The notes under the pieces are model-generated. The model had not been told where the DNA came from. It ran no database searches and worked only from the letters and a program-made list of their open reading frames with translations. DNA of 64,000 nt from Mycteria americana (taxonomy: Eukaryota; Chordata; Aves; Ciconiiformes; Ciconiidae). Shown one piece after another: positions 1 through 12,635 of this stretch. The stretch lies in contig NC_134365.1 in NCBI RefSeq assembly GCF_035582795.1, positions 221,853,887 to 221,917,886 of the forward strand. The letters run 5' to 3'. The translations under genes were made by a program, and so were the position numbers. Position 1 is the stretch's first letter. The number at the start of each line of letters is the position of its first letter.

Positions 1-1437
1 TCCCTGGCATTGCCCTGACGCAGCTCCCGGGCTTTGGGAGGGCACGTGCGGAGCCGCCGGCACCGGTGCCCCTTCCAGCCAGCCCACGGCACGGCACGGC
101 ACGGCACTCATCCTGCCCCGGCTCTCCCCGGGGACCGCAGGCAGCTGGGCAGCCCCAGGGGTATCCCGGCCATCTGGCAGGGGCAGGATCGGAGCTGGGT
201 GCCTGGCAGGGAGCCACGGCCGTTCCCGGGAGCGTCATTTGCCTGGGGACAGCCAGCCCCAACAGCAGCCCCCCCGCCCCCCCCCCCCCCCCAAACCTCT
301 CCCCGAGCCCCCCCCGGGGTGCAGCAAGCCCGGGCTCTCACCCTGAGCATCCCCTTTTCCCGCAGCATCCTCTGGAGCGGGCGCTTGCTCGGCTCTGCGG
401 CTGCCTCCACTCGCATCCCGGGTTTGGCCAAGGGCAACCAGCACCCAAAGGGCACCTTAGCGCCCTTGTGCCTATTTTGGGGGATGCTCGACCCTCAGCA
501 GCTGGGCTTAGGTTTCCTTTGGGGCCGACCCTGAGCATCCCCCTCTTGAAATCCCCTGCTAGTATCTCGTGGCTTCCTTGCGATGGGTTACCGCGCCGAG
601 AAGTCCATCTGCACAGCCAGACCGAGCCCAAACCCGCCGTCTCGGCGATACGGCAGGGTGGCATCGCCCGCGGTGCGGGCAGGCGATACCGGGCTCGGAA
701 GAAACCCCGTAATTAACACATTGCAGCACTCCGCTGGAGGAGCCCAAGCCTCTGACGGCGCAGAGCGCTGGAGGGAACCAGGGGAAATAAAAGAGTAAAA
801 ATTTAATTAACAAAGGTCACGATGCTCCTGGCTCACACCGCCGAGCTGCGGCGCTGGCTGAGCCTGCCCCGACCCCCTCCCTCCCGAGGGACCCCCGGGG
901 TGCCCGGCAGCCGAAGGCGGCCACGGGAAGCAATGGGGAGAGGAGCCGGTGCACGCACGCAGCCACGGGGCTCTGCCGTCGGTGCTGGCGGCTGCAGGCG
1001 TGGGCTGGAGCAACCGGAAGCCTCTGCGAAGAAATGCAATGCGGCCAGGTGCCCATCACCCTGGTGTCTGACACCGAGACGGCCCCGCAGCCGACCCTGG
1101 GGCTCGCTGCAACTTCTCACGCCTTGACATCCGCTTTATCCGCAGGCTGTCGCAGGCGTCCCCAGCCCGGCGCCGTCGTTCCTGGCTCAAGCTTTAGCGA
1201 AACACTCACGTTTTGGGGGGGTTCACCCACGAGCGTTTGCTGGCTCAGCATCGGTCCCGCTCCCCGGTGAGGCCGGGAGGGGCGGGAGACGAGGCCAGCC
1301 CGCGTGGCAGGTCCTAGCCACGCTCCGGCTCAGCCGGTGGGTGAAGCGTGTGCATGGGGAGAGCCCCGGAGCCGCGCTGCCGGGGAGAAAGGAGCCTGCT
1401 GTGCCGAGCGAGGGTCCCCAGGTCCCCTATCCTGGGA

Positions 1438-1533
1438 ACCCCAACCCTAACCCTAACCTTAGCCGTAGCCCTAGGCCTAAACCTAACCTTAGCCCTAACC
1501 CTAGCCCTAGCCCTAACCTTAACCCTAGCCCCA
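1438..1533 (+). repeat. Degenerate interstitial telomeric repeat (CCCTAA type)
   Basis: About 95 bases are built from CCCTAA and one-base variants (CCTTAG, CCCTAG, CCTAAA). It is the C-rich strand of the vertebrate telomere hexamer read on plus. The divergence shows an old internal array rather than a chromosome end. Confidence 0.9.
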
Positions 1534-2799
1534 CAGCAGCTGGGGGGAGGCCAAGCCCATCTGCCGTGCACCAGAACCGCAGCCCCGAGCATCCCCGCAC
1601 CCCAGTTTCCCACCTGACCAGGACCCCAAGGTGCTGCAGAAGGACCCCGGGGGCGGGGGGGGGGGGGGTCCCCGGGTCCTGCAGCTCCCCCGGACGATCG
1701 CGCTCGGGACCAAAGAGCCTCCCAGCCCCTGCTGAGCCGTGGGTCCCGTCGCCGTCAGCTCACCGGCAGTGACAGAGCAGAGATTTCTTGCCTCGAGTAG
1801 CTGATAATAAAATCGTTAGGGGATGTATCATCAGCCTGCTTGAGCCGGGAGATTAACGGCTTTGCCGGTACCGACACCTCTCCCCATTGCCGGAGCTGCC
1901 TTGCTCTGGCACTGATTTCTTATTTAAAGGCTGCGCGGCTTCCACGTGCTTTTTTCACACGGGAAGGATGCTGCCATCAGCCTGGCTGTGTTATCACTAG
2001 TAAAAAAAAAATAAAAAGTAGGAAAAGGCCCCATTTTTTTTGGAGAGCAAGGAAAAACACGGCAGCGCCCGTGGCTTGCGTCCTTCCAGCTGAGTATCGG
2101 CTCAAGGACGGGGCTGTGACCCATCCTGGCTGTGGGACCAGGGACACGGGGCAGCCCCGGCGTTATCCCCTTGCAGAGAATAAACCCCAGCCTGCAAAGT
2201 CCTGCGAAGCCGTGCGGATGTCCCAGCTCCACTCGGAGGGGAGCAGAAGCTCCGGCTGGGGATGGCGCATCGCCTCCCAGCCCCGAGCAGCCGCTGGCCT
2301 CGTCCCCAAACACACGCTGGCTCCATCAGCGTGACATCCTCCCCGGGCTGATCAATGCCACCGCTTGGCAGGGCTTCACGCTCTCGGAGCCAGGCTGGGT
2401 GCCATCCAGGCCAGCGAGGGCTCGTGTCCCGGGCTACAGCTCCCGGCATTCCCAGGTAGGAGCGGATTCCGGCAGCCCTGCCTGTACCTCGCCCCCGCAG
2501 GCAGGAGCATTCGGGCTTGGCGGCAGTGGGGCGAGGATCGGGGTGCCCGTCAAGCGAGGAGGGGTTTAAACGGAGGTTTTGCACGCCAGGCAGAGGGGAG
2601 CGCCAGCATCTTCACCCCGTAGCAACCGGACGCTGAACCTCCGGGGACGGGGACGGGGACAGGTCCCCTTCCAGACCCGCCTGCCCCCGGGCCACATCTG
2701 CCCGCAGCCAAGGGGAGCTCAGCCGCGTTTGGCCGGCAACAGCTCAAGGAAAGAGGTGGGGGGGGCGGGAAAAAGCCCTCCACCGATCTTAGCCTTTCA

Positions 2800-2930
2800 A
2801 ATGCTCATTATAAATAGCTCCTCGGTGTCTTCTGAGTCACCCAGCTGAAACGTGCAAGCTAATAACAAACTGGGAAGGGGCTGGGAAGCGATTACGAGCC
2901 AGGGGAGGCTTTCTGGCTAAGTCATCACTT
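2800..2930. promoter_or_regulatory. Candidate regulatory element with MEF2 and AP-1 motifs
   Basis: TTATAAATAG at 2,808-2,817 matches the MEF2 consensus on the minus strand. TGAGTCA at 2,833-2,839 is a consensus AP-1 site, and a second AP-1-like TAAGTCA lies about 80 bases on. The segment is AT-richer than its surroundings and lies in PDE2A intron 1. Function is inferred from motifs only. Confidence 0.3.
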
Positions 2931-4992
2931 CTGCGATGGGGCTGCACCGGCAGCTGCCGTTTGCTTTTTCCCTCCTCGGGTGCAACGGTTCTCCGCCACG
3001 CCTGGCGAGGAGAGGGCTTTGGGGATGCCGAAACACGCTGCGAGGCCGTTCCTCGCCAGCCGCAACACCCGGGCCAAGCCCTGAACCCCCCTAGCCCCAG
3101 CCAAAAAAAATCAGGTTTTAATATTTTCTGTGGGAAATGCACCCATCCGAAACCACCTCCTTTTTTTCTATTTGATTTATTATAGAAAACACAAACTGAC
3201 AAAGACCCAGAAGGCTTGAGCCCACCCCAAACACTCCCTGCAGGATCTCGAGTCATCCTTTCCCCTCTGCCCCCCCACGCTGGCGTGGCAGGCAGGGCTT
3301 TGCCAGGCTGTGCCAGGGCAGGCAGGGCACAGGATTTGGGGACGGGAGCAGGACCAAGGGCTGCTGCTGCCCGATAACCAGTCCCCGGGACATTTCTGAG
3401 CCAGCGCTCAGCGAGTCCCGCAGGCTCCATCCCTCGAGGACGCTACGTGGATGACAAGGTTTGGGGACACCTTCCTGCTGCCTGGGGATGCCACAGCGTC
3501 GTGGACCACCATCGACCGGGAACGGCTGCCCAAGGACCAGCCGGAGACCCCCCGACCCAGGCTCCAACCCCCCCGAGGCAGCAAATCTTGGGGTCGTCAC
3601 CCGTTGCTGCAAGGCAGGCGAGACTCCCACCCACCCTCGAGACCTCGGCAGCGGGGGTCCGAGCTGCCGGGCTACCCGTTGCCTGCGCTCTGCCGGCTCT
3701 CCATCACCTACCCCCCCCCCCGCTGCCGTGCGGATGGAGCCACAGGAGCAGACAAAGCATCTCCCAGCGCTCTCCATCCCCCTCGCTCCCCCCTCCAGAC
3801 AGACCCATCCATTAACGAGGACAGCTCAGCCCTTTGCAGGAGAAAGCTGGACAGGCAGAAAGTCCCAGGCAGCTCCGGCCCTGCCTGCGTTTCTGGCTGC
3901 AGCCCAGCGCAGCTCTCGGCGAGCCACGTGGGAGCCGGGAAAGAGACAAAAGCGAAAGCGGGGACCGGGGTTGGGGGAGAGCGGGAGGCAGGAGGGATTC
4001 CCAGAAAGGGCTGCTGCATCCGCCGCTGCCCCGGGGAATCCTGCATCCCCCGTGCAAGAGCTGCCGGAGAGCTGGCTGCCCGCCCCGATGGATGCTCATC
4101 CTCCCGGAGCCAGTGGAGCAGCGCAGCTCCCGGGGGGGACGCGCGGGGGTTCGGCCGGAGACGATGGCCGGGGCACGCTCGCTCGGTGCAGCCCCTCGCC
4201 GGCAGAGCCACCGGCGCTGGGCCACGGCCAGGCCCCCGGTGTGCCAGCCTGCCCGGCGGAGCGGAGGCCGGCCTGATTGCCTGCATCTGCGCTAGCACCT
4301 GGCCGGCAGCCGGCAAGCGCGGGAGGTTAATTCCCCGACACTTTCAAACCACTCGCTGCTCTGAAGCTGAGGATGCTCAGGGGGATGCCCCGGGGTGATG
4401 GAGGGGAAGCTCCTGGCTGGGGTTCCCCCCCCACCCAGGGGACCTCCCTGGGCATGGAGAAGCGCAGGGTGCCAGGAAGCTCCTCCGTCCTCTTTGCAAG
4501 GCACCTCCGAGCTCCGGGGCTAGGTGCCCAGGCGGGCGGGTGATGCCGAAGCGTCCCAGACACCTCCCAGCTGACGTACCGGCACCAGGCTGGGCAAAAG
4601 GCAGAGGCACGAACAGCCCGAGCCTTTGCAAAAGCCCAGAGAACATCACACGCAGCCGCTTGCAGATCCCGAGGACCCCAGCAATGGGGGACCAGGCTGC
4701 CCTCGCCCCACTGAACCCCTTGGCCCCGGTAAGCGGGTGCCCGGCGAGGAGCAGAGCCGCCCCGGCTGCGCCGGCTGGGGCGATGGAGTCGGTATTTTCC
4801 AGGGCATTTTAACCATGCAACCCGGGGGCCGGCAATACCCACGAGGCAGAGGTTTGGGGCAGGCTCTGGCAGGCTCGGCAGCCTGCCCTCGGCTTTGCAG
4901 GTGCTCAGAGACCTCCAAAAGGCAGCCGAAACGCTTTGGCAGGCAGCTTATGCCCTCCACGTCCCAGCCGGCGTTGCTCACCGGAGCAAGCC

Positions 4993-5058
4993 ACGGAATC
5001 ATAGAACGGTTTGGGTCGGAAGGGACCTTTAAAGGTCATCTAGTCCAACCCCCATGGA
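4993..5058 (-). mobile_element. CR1 LINE 3' terminal fragment
   Basis: The segment begins with a GAATCATAGAA tail unit and continues into the typical reverse-complement CR1 end (GGTTTGGG, then AGGGACC, then CTAGTCCAACC). CR1 is the dominant avian retrotransposon and copies are usually 5'-truncated like this one. It lies in minus orientation inside PDE2A intron 1. Confidence 0.92.
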
Positions 5059-8000
5059 TGCCACGTCTCTCGTCGCCGGCGCTGCCCTTCGGATCGTGCT
5101 CCCGGAGAGAAGCAGGGAATAACGGTGAAGATGCACGAGGTGGGGAGGGAGCGGGGTTTCCCTCTGATGTGTGCCCAGGCCACACAGGCAGCGGCAGGTA
5201 GGGACATCAGCAGCATCACGAACGTCACCTCACGTCTCCAGCTCCTCCAGTTGCTCCCCTGGGCATCCCTCGAGCCGGGATCCCGGAGGAAGCGGCTCCC
5301 GGGTGTCTGCACCAGGGAGGTAACACGGGGATGGTGCATTGCACGTTGCCCTTGCACGAGCCTTGACGGGGACACGCCGTCGGGGTCCTGGCATTGACCT
5401 GGGGACACACCGTCCAGGTGCTGGCATTGACCTGGAACAACCGGCACAGAGACTAACGCACTCCTGCAAAGATGCATAAGAAGCATCTTTGTCCCCTCGC
5501 AGGACACCGGGCCCTTCCCTCTGCCGGTGCCCACGGGCTCCCGGCTGCTCGGCCGGCCGTGCCCCGGGCAGGACGGAGCCTCTCGTCCCAGCTGCGGCCG
5601 CAGCCACAGTCCCTCCTCCATCACGCGCCTGGCACCGACCCCGTCACCAGACCAGCGCTGAGCATGGTGACACTTGGCCGGTTCACACGTCCCCGCGTCT
5701 GCTCCTGCCAGGCAGCTGCCAGAAGCGAACCAGGCAGCGGGGAGAGCTGGATGAGGAGCAGGCAGCCCTGCCTGCTCCCCGAAGGAAGCCCTGACCTCTC
5801 CCCAGCCTCCGCTGAGCCGAGTCCTTCCCTGCAGGGATGCTCAGAGCATCGTCTCCTCCTCCGTGTTTTCAATCCGCAGAGCTCGGCTGCTTCTCTCCCA
5901 GCCCCAGCTGCTGTCGGATGCTGTGAGAGCAGCAGCTCCGGGCACCCTGGCATCCCACCCGCCGCTAACCGGGTCAGGAGCCGCCCGCCCGGGAACACGC
6001 TTCCCGCCGGGGGAAAAAGAAGGAGGAAATGGGTTAAAACGCGACCTGGATAACGCAAAATGGCACTTGACTGGCTGCCACCCGACACTCCCCTGCGATA
6101 AATCAGAGCTTATCAACCGCGCATGTGGGAGACCTGGCCCACCGATGGCTCTCGGCCCCACGCAGCATCCCCAGCCGGGCAGCAGCGCTCTGCGAGGGCG
6201 GGCATCGGCATTGCTAAGATCTGCCGGCAGCACACGAGACAAGCCAGCATTAAACAACGCGGGGCTCGAGAGGAGGCAGAAAGCAGGCAGCATCACCCCG
6301 CAGCACTGGCCTCACCGGGAACACCCGCTCCAGCCGAGCGCTGGAGGGGCAGCCGGCTGCACGGGCAAGGGCATCGTCCGAACGCTCTTTGGGAAGCTTT
6401 TCCACCTCTATATATCCCCCGGGGTGTACAGGGCCAGCGACAAACACCTCCTGGGAAGGACACGAGGTTACATCCTGGGTAAAAGGGGGGAGCATCTTGG
6501 CTCACCATTCCTGCCTCTCCTGCCCTGGATGGCTCGAGGGGCACCGTCCAGCTACACTAAGTTTCTCTAGCATCTACCTTTCTTTAAAGCCATTAAACAG
6601 CAGCTGCGAGTCAGCAGAGGCATTCCAGCCGGAGGAAACATGGGGATAGCGTGGCATTTCAAGACCTCTGTGTGTTTGGCTTAAAGAAAAGGACACGGGC
6701 ACATGTTCTGGCGGCAGCGTGAAAGGATCTCTGCAGGGAACAAAGCACACACAGCACCAGAGAGCGAGCCAGGAGAGCTGGGGGGAAGGATGCTGCCCGC
6801 AGAGGAGATTGGACCCAGCACCCACGGCAGCGTAGGGACATCAGCAGCTCTTGGTGCCTCTGGAAGGTGGGTCTAAGGCCCACATCACGAGATGTGGGCA
6901 CACGAGATGCTGGAGGCTATTTTCTATAGAGAGAGGCAAACTTCTCATCTGAAGGTCACCTCGTGAGGGTGTGAAAATCTGGTGATGCCAGAGGGAAACA
7001 TGTGGGGCTGGGGCAAGAGCAGGCGGCAGCTTCCCTCGCGCTCCGATGGTCCTGTAATCACCTAAAGCACCCGCTCCAGGAGACCTGAGGCTGCTCCTGG
7101 GCACGTCCCCGTGCGGCGAGGCAGCCCCTGGGAGCGGTGGTCCCGGCACAGGCTGCCAAGCCAGGCAGTTCAGCCGGTGCCTGAGCACGTGGAGCTGGCA
7201 CCGCCAGACAAAGGAATCCAAGCACCGAGCAGCCTTCCTCCTCGTCCCCCTACACCCGCATCCCGTCCCCACCAGATCAGCTCACCCCTCTGGCAACGTA
7301 GGGTCTGATCCCAGCAATCATCAGGGGGGCAAGGGACTGGGAGCATCCAACATCTTCCGGTACCCGGGAGGCAGAGCACCCACGTACTGCAAATCGCCCG
7401 TGCACAGCCTGCTACCCAGCAGCTGTGGAGCCTCGTGAGTGCTACACACACGCGCGCGCAGAGCCGGGGGTCTCCGCCATCCCTAGCCGAGCCTGTGGGC
7501 GATGGGAATTCAGGCACCGCATGCTTCCCGTTAGCCAGCTCAGCCCCTCTTCCCACGTGGGCTCTCCGGAGCATCACCCTTCACCGCTTCCAGGGAGCAC
7601 TGTCATCCCTCAGCAAGGTCACCCCACGCTCGCACGCAAAGCCCCTCGTGCTTGCGCCGCGGAACAAGATCCCCGTGACCCCCCGAGCCCCTTCCCCACC
7701 TCGCTGCGTGCAAAGAGGCGCAAGCGACACCGGGACCCCCAGACCTGTTGCGTGGGTGGGTGTGCGGGGGGTGGCTTCTCTTGCCCTGCATGGAGCCGCC
7801 GAAACCACGATTCAGAGGCCTGACCTGCGTTTCACAAAGTCACCCAGGCCCCCTCCAGCCCACCGCCGGGCCAGGAGCCTTCCGCCCCCGCGGGAAACCG
7901 CCATGGGGTGAGGGTGACTGGGAAAATGGGGAGATGCTGTTCACACCAGCCCTCCGGCACACAGCCCTTCAGTCAGCAGCCAGCGATGACCTGCCCTGGG

Positions 8001-8199
8001 CTAACACAGGTGGCTAGTGGGGAAACGGCGGGGGGGGGGGGGGGGGTCGCAGCCGCTTGTCATTCCCCCGCCACCCCCTCCCCGCCAGCTGTCAGGCAGG
8101 AGGAACTTTTTCCTGCCTCCCCTCTCCCCAATGTCTCCCTGACTCCTTCACCCAGCATCACCCCCGGAGCATCCCTCCCTCTCGGCGCGGTCCCCCCCA

Positions 8200-8770
8200 T
8201 CCCCGGTGCCGGCGGGAGGGGACTCACAGGTCAGACGCGGCCGCCTGGTACGGCTGGCTCCGGCAGAGGATGGAGTGTCCGCAGCCCTGGCCCATGGCTC
8301 CGCATGCTTCGGCAGCCCTGCCAGGCGGGCGGCGGGGGCTCGGCGAGGGCTGCCGGCGGCTGGGGGCAGCGAGGAAGCCGCCGCTGCACCCGGTTCTCGG
8401 TGCTGGCTGGGAGCGGAGCCTCCCGCCGCGCTCGACGAGGGTGTCTCCAGCCCGCTGCTGTCACCGAGCCCGATGCAGCGCGCCGAGGCGTGCGGGAGGG
8501 GAGGGCGGAGGGGGGGGAGCCGCTGATTGACGGCGCCGCTGCGGCTCCGCGGGGCTGGGCGGGGGCCGAGCCGCTCCCGCGGAGGCGCCGATGGGGTCCG
8601 CACCTGCCGCCCGCCGCCGCCCGCCGCGGGCCGCGCCCGGCTTCGCTCGCCGCGCCGCGCCGCGCCGAGGGGCCGCCGCCTTTGTCTAGTGAGGCACACC
8701 GTGGCCCTGCCCGCCCCCCGCGCTCCCCGCGTCGGCAGCCGCCCCGCCGGGCAGCGGGTCCTGATGGGGC
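8200..8770 (-). promoter_or_regulatory. PDE2A: CpG island promoter of PDE2A
   Basis: This is a dense run of CG dinucleotides and GC boxes, including GGGCGGGGG at 8,558-8,566 and purine-rich GGGCGGAGG near 8,505. There is no clear TATA box. It surrounds and precedes the first coding exon of PDE2A on the minus strand, so it should hold the transcription start and 5' UTR. The exact start site cannot be read from sequence. Confidence 0.8.
8228..8295 (-). CDS. PDE2A: PDE2A coding exon 1 (membrane-isoform N-terminus)
   Basis: PDE2A is the cGMP-stimulated cyclic nucleotide phosphodiesterase that hydrolyses cAMP and cGMP. This exon encodes 22 residues starting MGQGCGHSILCRSQ, nearly identical to the N-terminus I recall for the mammalian PDE2A3 isoform. 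Gly2 fits N-myristoylation and Cys5 palmitoylation, which anchor that isoform to membranes. The ATG lies at 8,293-8,295 and the exon ends two bases into a codon at a consensus GTGAGT donor. It sits in a CpG island and is too short to stand out as an open frame. The GAF domains and catalytic domain must lie left of the window. Its position downstream of ARAP1 on the same strand agrees with human gene order. Confidence 0.92.
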
Positions 8771-11700
8771 CGCAAGCCCGTGCTGCTGGGCTTCTGCCCC
8801 GGGGGCATCGGGCAGCACAGGGCAATACTGGGCAGCACTGGTTCCACAGGCAAGTACCTGCCCTGGGGGTACTGGGCAGCACCAGACCCACAAGCAGCTT
8901 CCTTCTACAGGGGCACCGGGCAGCATCGAGCAATATGGAGCAGCACTGGCCCACGGGCAGGTCCCTGCCAGGGCAGTACCCTCCTGCAAGCAGGTTCCAG
9001 CCCAGGTAATACCCAGGGCTGGCTGTGCCCCCCTGACAGCTCCCTGCCCAGGCCATCCAGGCGGTGTGGAGCTGCTGGCTGCGGGATGCTGCCCACTGCA
9101 TTGCTCAGCTGGGGCCAGGAGCGGGGAGGGGATGCTGAGCCCTTGGCCACCCCAGGTGGGTGAGCCCCCAGCTTGAACCTGCCCCGGGCCCCAGCCCACT
9201 CCCAGGCAGGGCTGCAGTGGAGGATCTGGAGCCTCCCAGGTGCCTGCAGCACCACTCCAAGCCTGTGCCCATGCTGTCACCTCCCGAATTAGCACAGCTT
9301 CCCTCTGGGAGCCTTGCTGAGCACGCAGCCCTTCGCATGTGTGCAGCACTGAGCACCACCGGAGCTTGTCTTGGCTGGGTTGGTTGCATTCGGGCTTGCA
9401 GGACATCGGGTGGGTGCGTCCCCCACAGCCACACCGGGATCCCCGGCCTCCCTGGGCCGGGGGCTGTCAGGGTGAGCTGTCACCAGGGTGGGACGGTGGC
9501 AGAGAGTGGCTGGAGAAGGACAAGAGTTGCTGCAGTGCCAGCCCCGGCCGTGCTGTCCAGTTGGGGCTGATCTGCCACAGCCAAAGACCTGGTGCACTGG
9601 AGCTGCGCTGCTCCCAGGAGGGACCCTGGGGAAGGGCATCCATCCTATGTTGAATGAGGGTCAGAGCAGGCTTTGCCTGCTACGAAACCCCACATCTCCT
9701 GGCACAAGGGGAGGGCATGAAGAAGGAGCGAGAGCAGCCTGGACTTTTAAAGATATTTAAGCATTGCAGCTCCTTCCAATGCGAGCACCAGAGACATGAA
9801 GTGAAGCTAATAGGAACCAGGTCCTGAACAAAGAGAGGGAGGAGATCATCCCGCAGGTGAAGGTGAGGAGCAGAACTTCTTGCCCCGGGATGCTGTGGAT
9901 GCTAAAAGTTCACATGGCTTAAGGGCAGCATTTTCGTGTACACAACGATACAGCAACCGGCAGCAGTTCGTTCGGGACATCCCTGAGCACCACGTGGTCA
10001 GAGGCCAGGAGAGACCTCGGGAAAATTTTGCATATGCTTGCCCTGCTCTTACACTCGCCCTTGGCATCTCTTGGCCACTGGCAATGCGGGGCGACGGACC
10101 TTTGGTTTGAGGCAGTACAGCCACCCTGATGTTAGTCTGGTGAAGCCAGGAGCATCTCCGGGGTCCGCAGGCTTTGCAGCATCCCTCTGCAGGCACCCGC
10201 ACCCTCCACACGCTCTCCATGTGCTGCACAGCGGTACCGACCCACGCTCCCAAACTGGGAGCTCGGCTTCGTTTAAGGAGCTTTTGCACCGAAAGGAGCT
10301 ATTTTGGTTGCTCTTCACTAGCCTTGTGGATCTCCATCCCTCCAGGGTCACTTTTTGTGGGGAGAGGGGAGGAACGTGCTTTAAAATCAGCATGGATATG
10401 TTGCTACTCCCCTGCTCCGTCGTGAACCCACCAGCTGGGACTTTTAAGAGCAGCAATAGATACTAAGAGATTAGCACTCAAATCACATCAGTTCCTGTCA
10501 AATTCACAAGGATTAATATCCCCATGGTCTACATAAATAGGCAGTGTATAGTATGAATTACGCGAGATCCTCTGCCTGCGCTGTCCGGAGGGGGAAACCG
10601 AGGCCCAGACCTGCGATGACTTGCCCAAATTTTATCCCAGGAGGTGATAGTAGAGCCAGGGCTAATTTGAGATTATTTTAAGGACCATCACCTTAATCTA
10701 ATCCCTATTTCCGTCCTGAGTCTCAGGTTTAATGATGTTTTCATCCTCTGGCTGAGCTCACCTGGGTTTTTGAGCACGTCCTACACTCCTTCGGGGGGAA
10801 CCTGCTGTGGGACACCATGGGATGCCCCGGGGACTGGGAGCCATCCCAGTGCTCACCCATCTTCTCCCAGCAAAGTGGCTGGTGCCAGCCCAAGGGCAGG
10901 CAAAGCCTCAGAAGGCTCAAACATTCACCTCGGTGATTTCATTTAGCGCTCTCACTCTTTTTTCTTTTTTTTTCCCCCAGGTTGTCATTATTTGATTTCC
11001 TCCCAGCAGCCTGCATCTTGGGGGGAAAACAGCTGCGCCATGGTTCTCCTTTCGGCCCAGGCAGGTTGAGCAGGCTGTCGCCGCACGGTTGCACTTAGCG
11101 TTGGTATTAATGCATCCAGACTGCAGCGACTCTCAATCTTTCTCAGTTTCTGGGCTCCGGCAGAGGTACGGACCGCGCAGGAGGACTGGCGCTGCCTTGC
11201 TTTCTGCTTTTGCTTCTCGTGGACTTTCTAGAGCCCAAGACTTCAGGCTGACCTCGAGCCCACGCTGCAGGGGATGTGGAGACCCACACGGATGCCGCGG
11301 GGCTGAACCGGTCCCTACACCCTGCAGCGGCGGCGATGGGCGCGGGGAGCAAGGCGGGTGCTGCCTACGGGCCATGCGACACCCACCAAGCCTGCTAACG
11401 GCCATGTGATGGAGCCGCCTTTCCACATCATCTTGGCACGAAGACATCTACGGGGAGTCCCCTCCTTCCCGGAAAAGCTGGTTCCCATGGTTGTTTATCC
11501 CAGCCTCTCTTATTCCCAAGAGGCGTTTGTGTCTGGGAACGGTCCCCAGCCAGAAGCAGCTGAGAAGATCAGAGCAGATTTGCATGCAAGCCCCACCGGA
11601 AGGAACCACCCATCCCCAGATGCGAGGCAGGGACCACCACGTCTGCGTATTCCCAGCATCCGACCCGCTCTCAGCCCCCTGTCAATCCTTCCGTGCGGCC

Positions 11701-12635
11701 GGCGCGATGCCTGGCTCTCTCCCCTATCCAAATGTTATTCCTGGTATTTAAAAGACGTGGTTTTTCTCTGCTCCACGTCGCTCTGTACTGTTTTCTCCTC
11801 AAGAGAAAAGTCAGCCCTGTGTCCACGCGGCTTCCCAGAGTCCTTCTGCAGACAGCAGCGCGGGTGCTCGGGCTCTCTCCCTCGGAGACACGGTTCCTCC
11901 TTTCAGCATCTGCAGCCCCGGGAGTTTCACAAATGCTGAGAAATTTAAATAGCCTGATGGAAAGCTTCCGCTGCTTCTGAAATATTTTGATGCGTTTCAT
12001 TAAAAATGCTCAGTTTGGGGTTTTGGTTTTTTTTTCAGATAAATCCCTACTCGCTCTTGCTTGGAAGCACCCAGGAGGGCTGGACTGGCACCTTGAGGAC
12101 CCAGGGGAATTCTGGCTTGGTTTCATAAGCAACCAAGGACCACAGGAGCCCACCCAGGGTGAGGGACATCGCACAGATGTCAGGGGGATGCGACCTTCTG
12201 GTGGATGCCATGAAAACGGGCGGCTGGTTTGGAGATGGCGAAGGCAGAGGATCCTGAAGCACCGAGCTCTGGCTTTCGTGCCGCGTCTTGAGGAGGTTTC
12301 TCAGCAGGTTTCTCCACCAGCCTCAAGCAAAGAGGTCTCTGCCTCTGCTGCAGCTCCCCATCATCATGACGGAGACATCCAACCGGCTCCAGCATCACCT
12401 CTGCACCCATCAAAGCTTCTCTTCCTCCGAGTGCTGCACTTTGTGGGCAGATATTTCTCCACCAAAGCAGCCGGTCCCTACCTTCTCCCTCCAGATGGTG
12501 TTGATCCGTTACCTGCCAGCCCGCGCCTCCCCAAGAAGCTGCCGTTTGGAGAAGGCAAGGATGTTTGCAAGCATCCCCGGGTTTCTGACCTCCCAGAGCA
12601 AACCCAAAGCACCACGGGCATAAGGGGTGCAGGTG
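8771..12635. other. Intergenic DNA between ARAP1 and PDE2A, proximal part
   Basis: No supported gene. Around 8,800-9,010 there is a weak degenerate repeat built on GGGCAGCACTGG-like units. From about 9,700 to 10,750 and 11,700 to 12,050 the sequence is less GC-rich than the rest, which would suit conserved noncoding elements. A MIR-like relic lies near 10.6 kb. Open frames on both strands show no recognisable domain. Confidence 0.7.
10581..10665 (-). mobile_element. MIR-like ancient SINE relic
   Basis: The order GGGGAAACCGAGGCCCAG, then GACTTGCCCAA, then GTAGAGCCAGGGCT matches the reverse complement of the conserved MIR core and 3' part. It is heavily diverged, as expected for this old family. 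Confidence 0.6.

Larger units (their letters stand above)
1..8227 (-). other. PDE2A: PDE2A intron 1 (5' portion), noncoding
   Basis: This stretch lies downstream of the PDE2A exon 1 donor on the minus strand, so it is the start of intron 1. I looked on the minus strand for the second coding exon (start of the GAF-A region) and found nothing resembling it, so the remaining exons lie beyond position 1. Human miR-139 sits in a PDE2A intron; I did not see its mature sequence by eye. Visible contents are telomere-like repeats near 1.44 kb, a MEF2/AP-1 motif group near 2.8 kb, a short CR1 tail near 5.0 kb and a 17-base G run at 8,030-8,046. All open frames here are short and resemble no known protein. 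Confidence 0.8.

Noticed and set aside
1-8227. PDE2A exon 2 or miR-139
   Set aside because: Neither the expected GAF-A leading sequence nor the miRNA sequence could be seen by eye; probably further left. A tblastn or miRNA search would settle it.
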